Of a DNA stretch of 64,000 nt, positions 54,801-62,420 are shown piece after piece. The stretch is from DAOPZC01 sp035353175 (GTDB lineage Bacteria; Verrucomicrobiota; Kiritimatiellia; RFP12; UBA1067): contig DAOPZC010000004.1 in the NCBI GenBank assembly GCA_035353175.1, positions 124,001 to 188,000 of the forward strand. Reading direction: 5' to 3'. The notes under the pieces are model-generated. The model ran no database searches and was not told the DNA's origin. It saw only the letters and a list, made by a program, of their open reading frames with translations. Each line of letters opens with the position of its first letter. The first letter of the stretch is position 1. A program made the translations under genes and the position numbers.

Positions 54801-55731
54801 CCACGCCCGTAGCGGCGCCAGGGAAGGGGGAGATGGCCGTCGGGTGGTTGTGGGTCTCGACCTTCATCAGCATGTCGATCTGGTCCTCTTCGAATCGAAA
54901 CGCGTGCGTTTCGGGATCGATCGAGAAACCCGCAGCCCGGAATCCTTCCACAACACCCGAGTTGTCCTTGTACGCCACCAGCGTCCCGTCAGGATTACAC
55001 GCGTGAGTATGCTTGATCATTTTGAAAAGGGATAGTTCCCTTTTCTGGCCGTCAATGATCCACTCGGCGTTGAAAATTTTATGCCGGCAGTGTTCGGAAT
55101 TGACCTGCCCGAACATCACGAGTTCCGTATCTGTCGGATTTCTTCCGGCCTTGACATAGCTGTCGCAGAGATAACGGATCTCTTCTCCGCTGAGCGCCAA
55201 CCCCATGGCGCGGTTGGCCTCTTCAAGCGCGGCCAACCCTTTGCCGAGAACGTCGAAAGACCGCCCAGGCACAGGCGGGCGGTGCTCAAAAAGATCGTCG
55301 AGGTTCTGATAGACTCCCTCCGTCATCCGGTCATGCAACACGCTCAGGGCAGAGTGAAGGATTTCGACAGACAGTTCTCGCTCACCCGCGAGAACACGAA
55401 AGTGCACTCCGCGCTCCACGCGGTTCACGGACGACAGTCCACAGTTTCTGAAAATATCGGTAGCTTTAGACGACCATGGCGAAATCGTGCCCTTCCGCGG
55501 CGTGACAAAGAAGCCGCCGCGCGGTTGCGCGTGGCCGTCAGCGCCCAGCAACGAACAGGCCCGCGACAACGTCTGAGCGTCAAGCGCGTCAAGCACGTCG
55601 AGCAAATACACGAAGCGGGCATCGATTTGAATCCGGGCATCGGCCTTCACACATAAAGCGATTTTGTCGGCCAGCGCATCCAAGCGGAATTGCGAATAGG
55701 CAACGGTTCCCTGCAGCATCAGCGGTTTCAT
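51877..55731 (-). CDS. purL: Phosphoribosylformylglycinamidine synthase, single-chain PurL
   Basis: PurL converts FGAR to FGAM in purine synthesis using glutamine. This is the long single-chain form (1284 aa) with the amidotransferase fused at the C-terminus, unlike the split PurLQS of many bacteria. The ATP-binding part has VMFGQVNSEHCRHKIFNAEW (core), KVETHNHPTAISPFPGAATG and GDMNPILSIHDIGAGGLSN. The glutaminase has the Cys nucleophile in LGVCNGCQMVSQL and the His/Glu pair in MPHPERGFRS. The ATG shares one base with the stop of the PTS IIA gene upstream (TAATG), so translation is coupled. Confidence 0.97.
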   Translation of the reverse strand: MKPLMLQGTVAYSQFRLDALADKIALCVKADARIQIDARFVYLLDVLDALDAQTLSRACSLLGADGHAQPRGGFFVTPRKGTISPWSSKATDIFRNCGLSSVNRVERGVHFRVLAGERELSVEILHSALSVLHDRMTEGVYQNLDDLFEHRPPVPGRSFDVLGKGLAALEEANRAMGLALSGEEIRYLCDSYVKAGRNPTDTELVMFGQVNSEHCRHKIFNAEWIIDGQKRELSLFKMIKHTHACNPDGTLVAYKDNSGVVEGFRAAGFSIDPETHAFRFEEDQIDMLMKVETHNHPTAISPFPGAATGVGGEIRDEAATGIGSKTKAGVAGFMVSNLRLPGFEMPWEKSYAEFPKRLATPLSIMLDGPIGGAAFGNEFGRPQLCGFFRTYEELCAGGYRGYHKPIMLAGGMGNIRRSQVYKKAVPPGSLIVQLGGPAMRIGLGGGAASSMVTGSNDEALDFDSVQRGNAEMERRCQEVVDACVALGDMNPILSIHDIGAGGLSNGCPELVENTGASFELRAVHNEERSMSPMEIWCCEAQERYVLAIAPKDRALFEALCARERCPVAFIGVARDDQRLVLNDSHFKDTPIDMDIRVLLGKPPRMVREVTHDAAKQAPLHLKGVVPAEALERVLQLPAVADKTFLITITDRSVTGMVHRDQMVGRYQLPVADSAVTVTAYETYTGESMATGERTPVALIDAPASGRMAVSEAITNIAGVNIGKIGNIKLSANWMCACGESGEDAKLFDTVSAVGMEFCPKLGVSVPVGKDSLSMRTVWQDSTGNSHRQVAPLSLIVSAFAPVQDVRKTVTPDLKPGKSVLLLIDLGRGRNRLGASALAQVYNQVGNVAADADDPALVKNFFEAMQELVADGLLMAYHDRSDGGVVVTLAEMAFSGGRGLNVELPGKEPIGALFSEELGAVLQISDTNLDAVTGILAKHGLAGVCAKIGCPTECRAFRITVAGKRVVDTTLTWLRRTWSALTCRMQALRDNPDCAWQEYDNGLDETDPGMTFTLTYDPDEEDIIEVKQKPRMAILREQGVNGHVEMAAAFTLAGFESVDVHMTDLLGGRVDLAAFNGVVACGGFSYGDVLGAGSGWARSILYNARLYDMFTRFFARPDTVTLGVCNGCQMVSQLKGIIPGAEHWPLFRRNVSEQFEARYATLEVLDSPSVLLKGMAGSRLPVAVAHGEGLAVFEKPEDETHAMASLRYVDGRGQATERYPWNPNGSKGGLTGFTSRDGRATILMPHPERGFRSLQLSYRPADLFTGEAGPWMRLFRNAYAFVAKR

Positions 55732-56207
55732 TATAACGACCCTTCATCCGAATGACTTAAAATTGTTTGCAGCACACGGTCACGCGTCGGCGCGGCCAAA
55801 AGCTCATTGCGCACTGAAGGCTCCATCAGCCGGCGGCTGAGGTTGGCCAAAAAATGAATGTGGTTGCACGCCACGGTGGCTGGCACAAGCAAGAGAACGA
55901 AGATGTGCGAAGGCTGGCTGTCCGGCGCACCGAAATCGATGCCGGCTGGATGGACGCCCAGCATGCAGACAATGTCATTGACGCAGTCGGTGCGCCCGTG
56001 CGGCAAGGCGATGCCGTCCGGCAAAGCGGTCGATGCGCTCATTTCGCGCTTCAGTACCGCCTTGACCGCCTCGTCCTTGTGTTGCGGCGGCAATACGCCT
56101 TCCAAGACCGCCGATTGAATCAGGGTTGTGACGACGTGTTGCCCGTCGATGTCGGTCATGTTCAGACAGACGATGCTCTTCAAAATGATTTCGTCAAAAT
56201 TCGACAT
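55731..56207 (-). CDS. PTS EIIA domain protein, fructose/nitrogen type
   Basis: A 158 aa single-domain phosphotransferase EIIA protein. The phospho-acceptor is His70 in GIALPHGRTDCV, and the flanking IFVLLLVPA and HIHFLANLSRRL motifs match the fructose/PtsN group. No EIIB, EIIC, EI or HPr gene is in the window, so it is more likely a regulator than part of a sugar transporter. It sits between an aminotransferase gene (12-base gap) and purL (one-base overlap), an unusual setting that couples its translation to purine synthesis. The regulatory target is unknown. Confidence 0.85.
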   Translation of the reverse strand: MSNFDEIILKSIVCLNMTDIDGQHVVTTLIQSAVLEGVLPPQHKDEAVKAVLKREMSASTALPDGIALPHGRTDCVNDIVCMLGVHPAGIDFGAPDSQPSHIFVLLLVPATVACNHIHFLANLSRRLMEPSVRNELLAAPTRDRVLQTILSHSDEGSL

Positions 56208-56219
56208 AATTCTCCAAAA

Positions 56220-57185
56220 TCAATACGCCGTACGAAGTTCGTCATTCGACGAAATGTCGCGCAACAGCAAGGCGTTCAACGCCCGGCCGATGGGCCCCGG
56301 TTTTCCTTCGCCAATCGCCACGTCCTCAAACTCGCGCACGGAAACCACGTTGACGGTGGTCCCAACGATCAGCAGCTCAGCCGCCTGAAGCACATCAGCC
56401 GCGGTGATATCACGGAACGCGGCTTTTTTCAAGTCGCCCGCATCCACCAACGTTTCTGCCAATTGCATGATGCGCAGCATCGTCGTTCCGTCGAGCACAG
56501 TTTCCACGCGCGGGAACAACAGTTCACCGCCTTGGGTCACAATGCCGAAATTTTCTGTCGCACCTTCAGCCATAAGGCCGTTTTCATCAAAGCCGACCAC
56601 GAAATCGACGCCCCAATCCAGCGCTTCGCGCTTCATCATCACGTTCGGTAGATAATTGCAGTTCTTCACTTTGGCGAATTGCGCGGCTTTGACGGGAACA
56701 TGGCTGCGCCGGACACGCGCACCTTGAGGATGAGTGTCCATGAATGGGATATCCGCCGCATAGACCACCACGTAGAGAGCTGGCACAGGTGAATCGTAGG
56801 GGCTAACCCCGAAACTGCCCGGCCCGCGGGCGATCATGACGCGGCAATAACATGAGTCCACGTCCGCTTCCGCAAGCGTTGCCAGCGTCATTTTCCGGAC
56901 ATCCTCAATTCCCGCGGGCCAGGACAATCCGATCGCCGACGCAGAGCGCATCAAACGCCGCAGGTGGGCATCCAAACTGTAAGCCGCGCGATCCTGGCAC
57001 TTTAACGTGTCAAACACGCCGTCTCCTCGGTGAACCAAGTGATCATCGATGGGAACCTGCATGAGGACAGGGTCGAGCACAACGCCGCCCAGCACACTGG
57101 AGAACATGGCATAGTACTTCGCATGCCACGGCTTGCGGGACTCTTCCAGCACGGCAATGTAATTGGAAAAATCGATTATTCTCAT
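56220..57185 (-). CDS. Class IV aminotransferase (branched-chain, D-amino acid or ADC lyase type)
   Basis: A 321 aa PLP enzyme of fold type IV. It has HLVHRGDGVFDTLKCQD near the N-terminus, the catalytic lysine Lys174 in AKVKNCNYLPNVM, then GLMAEGATENFGIV and the phosphate-binding LLIVGTTVNVVSVREFE. This set fits branched-chain aminotransferase, D-amino acid transaminase and aminodeoxychorismate lyase alike; the sequence alone does not settle it. ATG 57185 has GATGAGGGT just upstream. It is followed by the PTS IIA gene after 12 bases. Confidence 0.85.
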   Translation of the reverse strand: MRIIDFSNYIAVLEESRKPWHAKYYAMFSSVLGGVVLDPVLMQVPIDDHLVHRGDGVFDTLKCQDRAAYSLDAHLRRLMRSASAIGLSWPAGIEDVRKMTLATLAEADVDSCYCRVMIARGPGSFGVSPYDSPVPALYVVVYAADIPFMDTHPQGARVRRSHVPVKAAQFAKVKNCNYLPNVMMKREALDWGVDFVVGFDENGLMAEGATENFGIVTQGGELLFPRVETVLDGTTMLRIMQLAETLVDAGDLKKAAFRDITAADVLQAAELLIVGTTVNVVSVREFEDVAIGEGKPGPIGRALNALLLRDISSNDELRTAY

Positions 57186-57285
57186 ACCCTCATCACACCT
57201 TTTCAGGATATCAGCAGACCCCTGAGAAACATGCCGGAGTAGGATATCATCTTCGGGCGGCAGCGCCAACATTGGATTCAGGGCG

Positions 57286-60255
57286 TTATTTCCGGTTGAT
57301 TTCCTCCGGACGGACAACTTTTAACCGCCGCAGTTGCAGACGGTAATGAGCGGCGTCATCTCGGGCGGGAGGGCCAAGCCGTGTGGCGGTCAGGCGGATG
57401 TACCTTGCAACGGGATAACCGATCACCGTATACAAGTCGAGGACCATGCCGTCCGCACCGGGAACGGGGCAGTCGGCGAATGTTTTGACCGTTGTATACT
57501 GTCCGGGTTCCCTGGCGAGTTGCACCGTAAAGTCGAGCGGAAATCCCGCGATCTTGTTGTCCGCCGTCAAGGTGTCGTTACGCGGCATCAGCACCAGTTG
57601 CGCAAGCGCCGTCTCTTTCCCCAAATCGATCTCAAGCCATTCGGTCGCGTCAGCCGACGCATGCGGCGCCGAACTGTACCCTTTCATGCCTTTGCCGAAT
57701 TCGGCCGAGAAAAGTCGGGATATCCCCCATCCGCCCTCTTCGTGCGAACTGGACGCCTTGGCTGAGTATGAGGTCGCGGATTCCTGCGATGCCGCAGGCC
57801 CCGCGGGATCGGCCCACATGTCCGGAGGAAAATTTTCCACTTCAATCTCGTACGCGCCTTCTTTAAATTCCGAGAGTGTGCCGGGTTTGCCGTTCACCGT
57901 CACACGCCCCCCTTTCGGCAACACAACCGCCGTGCAGGTGTGCTTGGGCACTGCGAAGGCCAACTTGAATTTCGCTGACGTGTTTTCCCACGCCACCGTG
58001 ATGGCGCCGTGCGGAGTGGGGACCACCCCCTTGGCCCATGTTACCTCGGCGACAGGTTGGGGCCGGATTTGGAATCGCCGAAAACCTGGCTCGACCGGCA
58101 CTACGCCCAAGATGTAGGCGCTGAAATGAGCCGCGATGGCCGTGTCAGGGTGCGATTCGTCGCCCCACCCGCGAGTGATCAGCCCCATACACTCCGTTGT
58201 CGTCCAGGTGCCCTTCCAGCCGTCATCGAGCAACTTCAGCCAGTTGTGGTCAAAAAGTGTCCGCAACCCGGATTGGCTGAACCCGTACTCGAACTTCCCT
58301 CGGCTGGCCAGACTCTGAAACTTGCCGTGCCCGATCTTCTTGAACTGGGGGGCAATGCGCAAAGCCTGCCCCCTTGTAACCAACCCCATCGAAAGCGCCA
58401 AAGCATTCGCCTCGGCTCCGAAGCGAGGCGTCTCAACAGCCTCTTTGAAATATCCGTTCGGCTCGTCCCACAGGTGCAGGTACAACGCCTGCTTGAGCGC
58501 CTCCGCGCGCTTGATCGCATCGTCGCGCTCGTTCGTGAGACCTAAGGCGTCCGCGATGCGTGCCGCATCGCGGAATGTGCCCCACAGCAGGATATTCATG
58601 TAGGCCCGCGAACGGACATCGCCGAGATTCAGGTTCCCCGCATGTTTGGAGGTTTCCGCCCGCTGAACGAACAGCCCTCCGGGTCCAATCTGACGGCCCA
58701 GGTAGCCCAACAGCCGAGCGATCGCAGGCCAAAGTTCCTGAAGCGTCGCAGTGTCTCCCGTAAAAAGCAGATGTTCCCAAGCCACAGGCACAAGCCAAGC
58801 TGCAAATTCGTCGGAAGGGAATGGACCATACTCGCCCGATGCGGGCGATACGTCGCGCTCCGGGTAAGGTGAGGCCTGCACATATCCCTCCGGCGTCTGG
58901 TTGAATGCCAACATCTTAAGCGAGTCGCGCAGATATGACGGATTTTTGAACGCGTAATAGAGGTTACGCTGCGCGAAATACAAGTCGCCGGACCAAACGA
59001 GCCTGTCACGTTTCGCCCCGTCCGCAACGTACGAGAGCGTCCGCGCGAACTGCCATTTCGAGAGGTCTCCCGCGAAATCGTCCTCCAGGAGCGTCTTCCC
59101 GCTGCCGTCCGTCACCCGAATAAAATCGAACAACGGCCACTTTTCTTTCGGCGTGTAGAACCCTACGCGGCCGACGCCGAATGTGCGGTCGCTGGTTTCA
59201 TCGATCACCTTTCCGTTCAGGCGCGTTGTCAGAATCGGTCCGTGGGCATTGATTCCGAGGTCATACTGCTCGCCGTCGGTCAACCGCTCCGGCAACCGTT
59301 TCTCGCTCAGCATTTCATCGCGGCCGTCCTTGCGACGGATCAGCCTGAACGTGCCGTCGAGTCCGATCTCAGCTAAATAGGCATTGCGCTGATCTTGCGC
59401 TCGAAAAGCGATGCCGGCCGCAGAGACATGATGCGGATTGGATCGCAGTTCAAAACGCGTTTCAATGCCGATGTCACCCCATTCCTCGCCCGCCACACTG
59501 AGACCTGTGTCACCGGCCTGCTCAAGTTTCCGAGGCAGCAGCCAACCGTCCACCGTCTTCCATCCGTCATGGTTCGGAAACGAGGCGATCTGCAACGTCC
59601 AGGTGCTGATCGCCCACAGTTCGTTCAGGCGCGCATCGCTGCACAGGAAAAACCCGTCGTATGGCGAGCGGTCATAGACGGCACTGTTCACCATGACCAC
59701 CGAATCGATGTCAACAGCGGTGCCCTCCGTGTCGAGTTGTATCCGCATGTACCGGGCTTGTCCTTGAATGAGCGGCGCGATGAAACGCCCTGTGCGGGTA
59801 ATCGTGTAGCATTCATGCCTGTTCACGTTTGCGGGCAGCACCGGAAGGTCAACTGTGGCTCCCAGATAGCGCGCGCTCGTTTCACGTGTGAAACAGCCCG
59901 TTTCGGAAAGCCCGTCCAGATGGCATGCGTATGCCAAGCGTACCACGGGAGCCGCGGCCATGGCCGTGACCGTAAAGACCGCATAACCGCCGACACTCTG
60001 CTTGCCGAAGTCAAGAACCGCAATCGGCCGAGCCCCCCCTTTCCCGTATGTCAATCGACAGCTTCTCCCGTCTTCGGCAAGCAACGCATCTGAGGCATCG
60101 ACACGCCCTTCCGTGCGCGTCACCGTGACCGGTGCAATCCGATCCGCCTTTGGCGTCAGCACATGCGCGGCGGCCTGTTCCATCCACGCTGCTTCAGCCC
60201 CTGCGCCACTCACCACAAACAGAACCCATCCGCACAGATTGACGACTCGGCTCAT
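57286..60255 (-). CDS. Exported GH78 alpha-L-rhamnosidase-like enzyme with an inserted lectin-like domain
   Basis: A 989 aa exported protein: signal peptide 1-22 and an N-terminal beta-sandwich (about 30-200). A (alpha/alpha)6 catalytic barrel carries the GH78 signature DGAKRDRLVWSGDL (from Asp412), then CSDARLNELWAIS before it and FEYGFSQSGLRTLFDHNW after it. A concanavalin A-like domain of about 150 residues (roughly 255-405, with EEWGDIGIETRFELRS and AGIAFRAQDQ) is inserted just before the signature. The C-terminus (about 835-989) is an F5/8 type C / CBM32-like domain. The family removes terminal rhamnose from polysaccharides and glycosides, but related clades have other specificities. GGGAGAGG supports ATG 60255. 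Confidence 0.8.
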   Translation of the reverse strand: MSRVVNLCGWVLFVVSGAGAEAAWMEQAAAHVLTPKADRIAPVTVTRTEGRVDASDALLAEDGRSCRLTYGKGGARPIAVLDFGKQSVGGYAVFTVTAMAAAPVVRLAYACHLDGLSETGCFTRETSARYLGATVDLPVLPANVNRHECYTITRTGRFIAPLIQGQARYMRIQLDTEGTAVDIDSVVMVNSAVYDRSPYDGFFLCSDARLNELWAISTWTLQIASFPNHDGWKTVDGWLLPRKLEQAGDTGLSVAGEEWGDIGIETRFELRSNPHHVSAAGIAFRAQDQRNAYLAEIGLDGTFRLIRRKDGRDEMLSEKRLPERLTDGEQYDLGINAHGPILTTRLNGKVIDETSDRTFGVGRVGFYTPKEKWPLFDFIRVTDGSGKTLLEDDFAGDLSKWQFARTLSYVADGAKRDRLVWSGDLYFAQRNLYYAFKNPSYLRDSLKMLAFNQTPEGYVQASPYPERDVSPASGEYGPFPSDEFAAWLVPVAWEHLLFTGDTATLQELWPAIARLLGYLGRQIGPGGLFVQRAETSKHAGNLNLGDVRSRAYMNILLWGTFRDAARIADALGLTNERDDAIKRAEALKQALYLHLWDEPNGYFKEAVETPRFGAEANALALSMGLVTRGQALRIAPQFKKIGHGKFQSLASRGKFEYGFSQSGLRTLFDHNWLKLLDDGWKGTWTTTECMGLITRGWGDESHPDTAIAAHFSAYILGVVPVEPGFRRFQIRPQPVAEVTWAKGVVPTPHGAITVAWENTSAKFKLAFAVPKHTCTAVVLPKGGRVTVNGKPGTLSEFKEGAYEIEVENFPPDMWADPAGPAASQESATSYSAKASSSHEEGGWGISRLFSAEFGKGMKGYSSAPHASADATEWLEIDLGKETALAQLVLMPRNDTLTADNKIAGFPLDFTVQLAREPGQYTTVKTFADCPVPGADGMVLDLYTVIGYPVARYIRLTATRLGPPARDDAAHYRLQLRRLKVVRPEEINRK

Positions 60256-60278
60256 GAAACCTCTCCCTTCACCAAACA

Positions 60279-60728
60279 TCAGACAGGAAATTTAAAGCGC
60301 GGCTCAAAAGGAAACGCGTTGTCTAGGTGCCTCATTAGCGGTGCGCCCTCTTCCGGCTGCCCCAACACCTCAATCACATCGAACCGATAATACAATTTCG
60401 GAAAACCGGCCTTCCGCAAAAAAGCGGCGGCGGCGCGATTCAAGGCATGGCGCTTGTTGTTGTCCACCGCCTTCATCGGGCGTCCGAAATCCTCGCGACG
60501 GCGCGTTTTAACCTCAACAAACACCAGCGTCTCGCCGGTGCGCGCCACAATGTCAATCTCGTCGCGTTTGTCGGGCCGGATGTTACGCCCTAACACCGTA
60601 TAACCTTTTTTCTTCAGAAATGTGGCGGCTATATCCTCTCCCCATGCCCCCACTATGGCTGAGCGCGGCAGGAGTTCTGCCGCGTCTTTACCACGCAATC
60701 TGTTCCGCAACATCGAGAGCAAGGTCAT
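60279..60728 (-). CDS. yraN: YraN/UPF0102 family endonuclease-like protein
   Basis: A 149 aa protein of the UPF0102 family with a restriction-endonuclease-like fold: GAWGEDIAATFLKKKGY, then RDEIDIVARTGETLVFVEVKTRR, giving the E/D/E-x-K set. The cellular role is not established; a link to DNA repair or recombination is usually proposed. GTGAGGG precedes ATG 60728. A GTG at 60740 is a weaker alternative. The GH78 gene follows after 23 bases. Confidence 0.9.
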   Translation of the reverse strand: MTLLSMLRNRLRGKDAAELLPRSAIVGAWGEDIAATFLKKKGYTVLGRNIRPDKRDEIDIVARTGETLVFVEVKTRRREDFGRPMKAVDNNKRHALNRAAAAFLRKAGFPKLYYRFDVIEVLGQPEEGAPLMRHLDNAFPFEPRFKFPV

Positions 60729-61042
60729 CGGAGCCCTCACTTCATTTTATCGAACCCTCATGACGACTTGAAAAGCAGCACCGAACTGAAGCGGTCCTCA
60801 CATATGCGCGACGCACCGTCTCAGAATGAAGCGGTGAGGTGAAAATATCGACTCACACCGCTTCTTCTGCCGGAGAACAAGCACTTCCGCACGCAAGCAT
60901 ATAACCGTGTAAGAGTGTCCTCGTTTCGACTGGTTTTGGCAATCTCATTTCCATCACGGAAATAAAAAAAAGGCGCGGACTCCTTTTGGTTGCCCCCGCG
61001 CCACAGCGAAACGAATCACGATATTGGAACGTCATGCAGTAT
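60729..61042. other. Intergenic region between yraN and tyrS with an inverted repeat
   Basis: This 314-base gap has the tyrS terminator at its right end (60963-61002). In the middle lies an imperfect inverted repeat, GAAGCGGTGAG (60828-60838) against CTCACACCGCTTC (60852-60864). TGAAGCGGT occurs twice as a direct repeat (60787-60795 and 60827-60835). A weak -10-like TAAAAT lies just upstream of yraN. No ORF, tRNA or known riboswitch was recognised. Confidence 0.5.
60963..61002 (-). terminator. Rho-independent terminator of tyrS
   Basis: On the minus strand GGCGCGG and CCGCGCC form a 7-bp GC stem around a 17-base loop, followed by seven to eight Ts. It starts 41 bases after the tyrS stop codon. 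Confidence 0.75.
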
Positions 61043-62311
61043 TCACTGCACTTTCAGCAGAAAGAAACTTTTCTTTCCGCTGCGCAAGACCGCGAGGCGG
61101 CCTTCGACCAGATCGTCCGTACTGAAGACGCGTTCGATGCCGGGCACGCGCACGTTGTTGATGTTGAGTCCGCCTTGCTGCACGAGACGACGAGCCTCGC
61201 CTTTGCTCGCGACCATGCCGGCCAAGGCGATCACTTCGAAGGCGGGCTTGCCGATCACTTGGTCTGCGGGCAGCGTGGCCGATGCGACATTGGCGAATAT
61301 CTTCTCGAGGTCCGCAGCAGCCAGACCTTCGAGCGAGCCGCCGAACAGGACCTCTGTGGCCTTCTTCGCCACAGCGAGCCCCTGTTCGCCGTGGACGATG
61401 CGGGTCAGTTCCTCAGCCAGCACCTGTTGCGCCTCGCGCTTCTCGGGCGCGGTCGCGACCGACTGCTCCAGTTCGGCGATGCGCTCGAACGGCAGGAAGG
61501 TGAAGATCTTGAGATAGCGGATCACGTCCGCGTCCATCGTGCGCAGGAAAAACTGGTAAAAGTCGTAGTAGGAGGTTTTGCGCGCGTCCAAGAAGATCGC
61601 ATTGCCCTCGCTCTTGCCGAACTTCTTGCCCGTGCTGTCACACACCAGCGGGAAGGTCATGCCGAAGACCTCATCGCCGCACATGCGGCGCACCAGTTCA
61701 GTGCCCGCCGTGATGTTGCCCCACTGGTCCGAGCCGCCGATCTGCATCGTGCAGCCATGGGTTTTATAAAGGTGCATGAAGTCGTAGCCCTGAAGGATCT
61801 GGTAGCAGAACTCGGTGAAGCTCATGCCGTCCTCCGACTCCATACGTTTTTTGACGCTGTCCTTGCTCAGCATCACGCCCATGCGAAAATAACGGCCGAC
61901 CTCGCGCAACAGGTCGATGAATGTGAAATTCTTGAACCAGTCATAGTTGTTTACCATGATGGCCGGATTGGCGGAAGCGGAACCGAAGTCGATGAACCGG
62001 GAGAGGTTTTCTTTGATGCCGACGAGGTTGCGTTCGACCTGTTCGGCGCTAAGGAGGTTGCGCTCCTTGGACTTGCCCGAGGGGTCGCCGATCAGGCCCG
62101 TGGCGCCGCCGACCAGCGCGATCACCTTGTGGCCCGCGCGCTGCAGGTGCGCCAGCGCCATGATGGTCACGAAGTTGCCGGCTTGCAGGCTGTCGTTGGT
62201 GGGATCGAAACCGGCGTAGACGGTCAGGGGCTTGTCGAGCGCCTTCATGAGATCCGGGCTCGTCATGTCCTCAAACAGGTAGCGTGCTTTGAAGGTGTCG
62301 AGAATGTTCAT
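61043..62311 (-). CDS. tyrS: Tyrosyl-tRNA synthetase
   Basis: TyrS charges tRNA-Tyr. The 422 aa protein has a Rossmann catalytic domain starting VYAGFDPTNDSL, the substrate motif ALVGGATGLIGDPSGK, the QIGGSDQWGNI block, and the KMSKS-type loop KFGKSEGNAI. A C-terminal S4-like RNA-binding domain (GMVASKGEARRLVQQGG) ends it. The first signature motif reads QAGN (43-46) where HIGH or HxGN is usual. No Shine-Dalgarno sequence precedes the ATG. Two terminators separate it from rpsA, so it should have its own promoter, which was not identified. Confidence 0.95.
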   Translation of the reverse strand: MNILDTFKARYLFEDMTSPDLMKALDKPLTVYAGFDPTNDSLQAGNFVTIMALAHLQRAGHKVIALVGGATGLIGDPSGKSKERNLLSAEQVERNLVGIKENLSRFIDFGSASANPAIMVNNYDWFKNFTFIDLLREVGRYFRMGVMLSKDSVKKRMESEDGMSFTEFCYQILQGYDFMHLYKTHGCTMQIGGSDQWGNITAGTELVRRMCGDEVFGMTFPLVCDSTGKKFGKSEGNAIFLDARKTSYYDFYQFFLRTMDADVIRYLKIFTFLPFERIAELEQSVATAPEKREAQQVLAEELTRIVHGEQGLAVAKKATEVLFGGSLEGLAAADLEKIFANVASATLPADQVIGKPAFEVIALAGMVASKGEARRLVQQGGLNINNVRVPGIERVFSTDDLVEGRLAVLRSGKKSFFLLKVQ

Positions 62312-62343
62312 GGGAAAGAGAAAAATGCGGATGTTGCAAAATC

Positions 62344-62380
62344 AAAAAACCGATTGATTCGATCCAGGCGATTCAATCGG
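62344..62380 (-). terminator. Second terminator downstream of rpsA
   Basis: On the minus strand CCGATTGA (62373-62380) and TCAATCGG (62350-62357) form an 8-bp stem, followed by six Ts. It is the second of two terminators between rpsA and tyrS. Confidence 0.65.
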
Positions 62381-62387
62381 CCAAATG

Positions 62388-62419
62388 AAAAAGGGCGCCT
62401 GTTGCCAGGCGCCCTTTTT
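62388..62419 (-). terminator. Strong rho-independent terminator of rpsA
   Basis: A perfect 13-bp hairpin, AAAAAGGGCGCCT (62388-62400) against AGGCGCCCTTTTT (62407-62419) with loop GTTGCC, starts 2 bases after the rpsA stop codon. The flanking A and T runs make it able to work on both strands. Confidence 0.92.
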
Positions 62420-62420
62420 G

